From positions 1 to 33,994 of the forward strand of contig JAKLIV010000023.1 of NCBI GenBank assembly GCA_022709405.1: a DNA stretch of 33,994 bases, in the 5' to 3' direction. This document shows positions 32,283 through 33,994 of the stretch, piece by piece. The translations under genes were made by a program, and so were the position numbers. Each line of letters begins with the position of its first letter. Positions within the stretch are counted from its first letter, which is position 1. A model generated the notes under the pieces. The model was given only the letters and a program-made list of their open reading frames with translations. It was not told the DNA's origin and made no database searches. The DNA is from Spirochaetota bacterium (lineage in GTDB: Bacteria > Spirochaetota > UBA4802 > UBA5550).

Positions 32283-33994
32283 GTGTTTAAGGATAAACGC
32301 TCTCAGGAGATCATCGGAATCGTTTTTGTTTTGTTTTCGGTCCTGATCGTGCTTTCGCTCGCCAGTTTCGATCCCGGTGACTACCTCAACCTTGTTTCCG
32401 GAAACAGCGTAAAAAACCTCATCGGCCCGCTCGGATCGATCATGGCCCACATTTTTCGGGTTTCATTCGGAACGGCCTCGTACCTTCTGGTGCCCGTGTT
32501 TGTCGTATGCGGAATAACGGTAATAAAGAAGGGCTCGCTCATGCCTGCGGTCGACAAGGTGTTCTCCCTGTTTTTCCTGACGATCGCCCTGTCCGCGTTC
32601 CTGTCACTGGTGAGCGGCAGCGACCCTCTTTTTTCCGGGGGATATGTCGGGGTCTACCAGCATCATTTTCTGCGGGGAGTGGCGGGCCCTGTCGGCGCGA
32701 CCCTGATTATAGGCATCATGAACCTGGCGGGCCTGATCCTGCTGGGAATTTTTTCGCTGTCGATGATTATTGACGCGGCCAGGGGAAAGAGGGTCGCGGA
32801 GATGATCATGCTCATGAGGGCTAAAATGAAGGAAAAGAAAATAAAGAAGAAGGTCCCGCTCAACAGCATCGGAGCCGATGACGAGGCCGGGCAGATAAGC
32901 GGCTTTCGTTTCATAGAACGGGTGCGTCGAAATGCCGGCGAGCGGATTCCCTGGATCGTGAAGACGCAGGTGGCTTTGGCGGTCGGCGCGGACCCTGAAA
33001 CGAAAAACCCCGTGAAATATCTCGAGATGCAGGTACCGCTCGCGCTCAGGGAGACCCGGGCAGGCAAAGATGCGTTTCCGGGATTGAAAGAGTCCTATGC
33101 CGCGCCCCGCAGGGAAGCGCGGCAGGCGAATGAGGATCGCTCCATCGATGCCGATTTTGACGAAAACGGATTCACGGTAAAAAAATATCCGCACGATGAC
33201 GGCGGCGGTGAAATCGACGATATCGACGACGCAGAATTCACCGAAGATGACGACGGGATTTACTATGCGGATTATGACGAGGAAAAAATCGAGACGCGGC
33301 CCGAATCCGAAAAAGAAGAGATCGCATCAGGGGTAAAGATCAACAGGATAAAAAGCATCAGGGAGGATGAAGTTCGTTCCCTGGACGAAGGCGCCGTTGC
33401 CGGGGCGGCTCCGGACGAAGAAAAAGAAATTACACCACGGCAAAAGAAACCCGTTCGGCAGGAGGATGAGGACCTTTCCCGCCCGGTTGAAATGGTCTTT
33501 TCCGAAATCAACCTGAACCGGGATTATATAATCCCCATGGATTTTCTGAAAATGTCGGTCGCCCAGGATTCGGAAAGCTGGCTCAATGAAGTGAAAAAGA
33601 ACTCGGCTCTGCTTGTGCACACGCTGGCGGATTTCGGGATCGAGTCCAGGGTAGTGAACGTGAACCGGGGCCCGGTGATAACCCTGTTCGAGCTGCAGAT
33701 AGCTCCGGGGATCAAGGTGAACCGGATCGTCGGCCTGGCCGACGACATCGCGATGGCTCTGGCCGCTTACCGCGTGCGCATCGTAGCCCCGATTCCCGGC
33801 AAGTCCGCGATAGGGGTCGAGATTCCCAACCGGGTGCGCGAAAAAGTGACGCTCGGTGATGTCATACGCTCCGACCATTACCAGAAAAAAGAGGGCCTTC
33901 TTAAAGTAGCGCTGGGCAAGGACATTCTCGGCAAGCCGGTCATGCTCGACCTTAAAAAGCTGCCTCACCTGCTCATAGCCGGCGCGACCGGTTC
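32283..33994 (+). CDS. ftsK: FtsK/SpoIIIE-family DNA translocase (3' end outside window)
   Basis: The first 570 residues of a DNA translocase. Four transmembrane helices (about 9-28, 56-80, 90-108, 130-160) form the FtsK_4TM anchor. A long acidic, proline-poor linker (about 165-400) contains runs of Asp and Glu. The alpha/beta domain (RDYIIPMDFLK, FELQIAPGIKVNRI) follows. The window stops in the Walker A motif (AGATGS). FtsK/SpoIIIE proteins pump chromosomal DNA through the division septum. A GTG start at 32283 is supported by AGGAGG five bases ahead. An in-frame ATG at 32247 has no comparable ribosome-binding site. A gamma domain and a KOPS-reading end cannot be checked here. Confidence 0.92.
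   Translation, partial: MFKDKRSQEIIGIVFVLFSVLIVLSLASFDPGDYLNLVSGNSVKNLIGPLGSIMAHIFRVSFGTASYLLVPVFVVCGITVIKKGSLMPAVDKVFSLFFLTIALSAFLSLVSGSDPLFSGGYVGVYQHHFLRGVAGPVGATLIIGIMNLAGLILLGIFSLSMIIDAARGKRVAEMIMLMRAKMKEKKIKKKVPLNSIGADDEAGQISGFRFIERVRRNAGERIPWIVKTQVALAVGADPETKNPVKYLEMQVPLALRETRAGKDAFPGLKESYAAPRREARQANEDRSIDADFDENGFTVKKYPHDDGGGEIDDIDDAEFTEDDDGIYYADYDEEKIETRPESEKEEIASGVKINRIKSIREDEVRSLDEGAVAGAAPDEEKEITPRQKKPVRQEDEDLSRPVEMVFSEINLNRDYIIPMDFLKMSVAQDSESWLNEVKKNSALLVHTLADFGIESRVVNVNRGPVITLFELQIAPGIKVNRIVGLADDIAMALAAYRVRIVAPIPGKSAIGVEIPNRVREKVTLGDVIRSDHYQKKEGLLKVALGKDILGKPVMLDLKKLPHLLIAGATG

Overview
The window is a gene-dense stretch of chromosome from a Gram-negative (diderm) bacterium of moderately high GC content. 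It carries signal peptides, several likely lipoproteins, and outer-membrane barrels with aromatic C-termini. The phylum cannot be fixed from sequence alone. A lone 5S rRNA gene with no 16S or 23S beside it, three small lipoproteins with relaxed lipoboxes, and many c-di-GMP/cAMP genes point towards a Spirochaetota-like (Leptospira-type) lineage. A SprA-type giant barrel and a FlgD-like/type A sorting C-terminal domain are more typical of Bacteroidota and other FCB-group bacteria. I see no phage, IS element or CRISPR array.

Layout. Positions 1-3573 hold a cell-surface cluster of three overlapping genes: the end of a lamin-tail protein with a FlgD-like C-terminal domain, a PorV-like barrel fused to a ComEA-type helix-hairpin-helix, and a second barrel. 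Positions 3589-5330 hold a MerR regulator with a palindromic operator and an acyl-CoA dehydrogenase, closed by a hairpin. Positions 5339-12684 hold a class III nucleotide cyclase (-), a protein with a degenerate GGDEF domain (+), a CCA-adding/poly(A) polymerase-type enzyme (-) and a secreted LamG/Fn3 protein (-). Positions 12761-13927 hold rpiB and a nitroreductase, divergent from a shared promoter region. Positions 13928-14333 are a 400-base AT-rich gap with three tandem DnaA boxes, a candidate replication origin or DnaA-controlled site. A dienoyl-CoA isomerase-like crotonase, an M23 peptidase and the 1924-residue SprA-like protein follow, to 22094.

The right third holds an inverted-repeat element, then moeA, a PP-loop ATPase and purN as one tight operon. 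Next come three related lipoproteins with a four-helix membrane protein among them, an orphan 5S rRNA gene (-), and a TPR protein with an intact GAF-GGDEF diguanylate cyclase (-). The window ends with dut, RNase J and the first 570 residues of FtsK/SpoIIIE.

Two themes stand out. First, the parts at 1-3.6 kb and 16-22 kb resemble pieces of a type IX (Por) secretion pathway: SprA-like translocon, PorV-like shuttle and a cargo-type C-terminal domain. Second, two acyl-CoA catabolism genes (an isovaleryl-type dehydrogenase and an ECH1-type isomerase) suggest fatty or branched acid degradation. All functional statements rest on motif recognition by eye; no database search was run.
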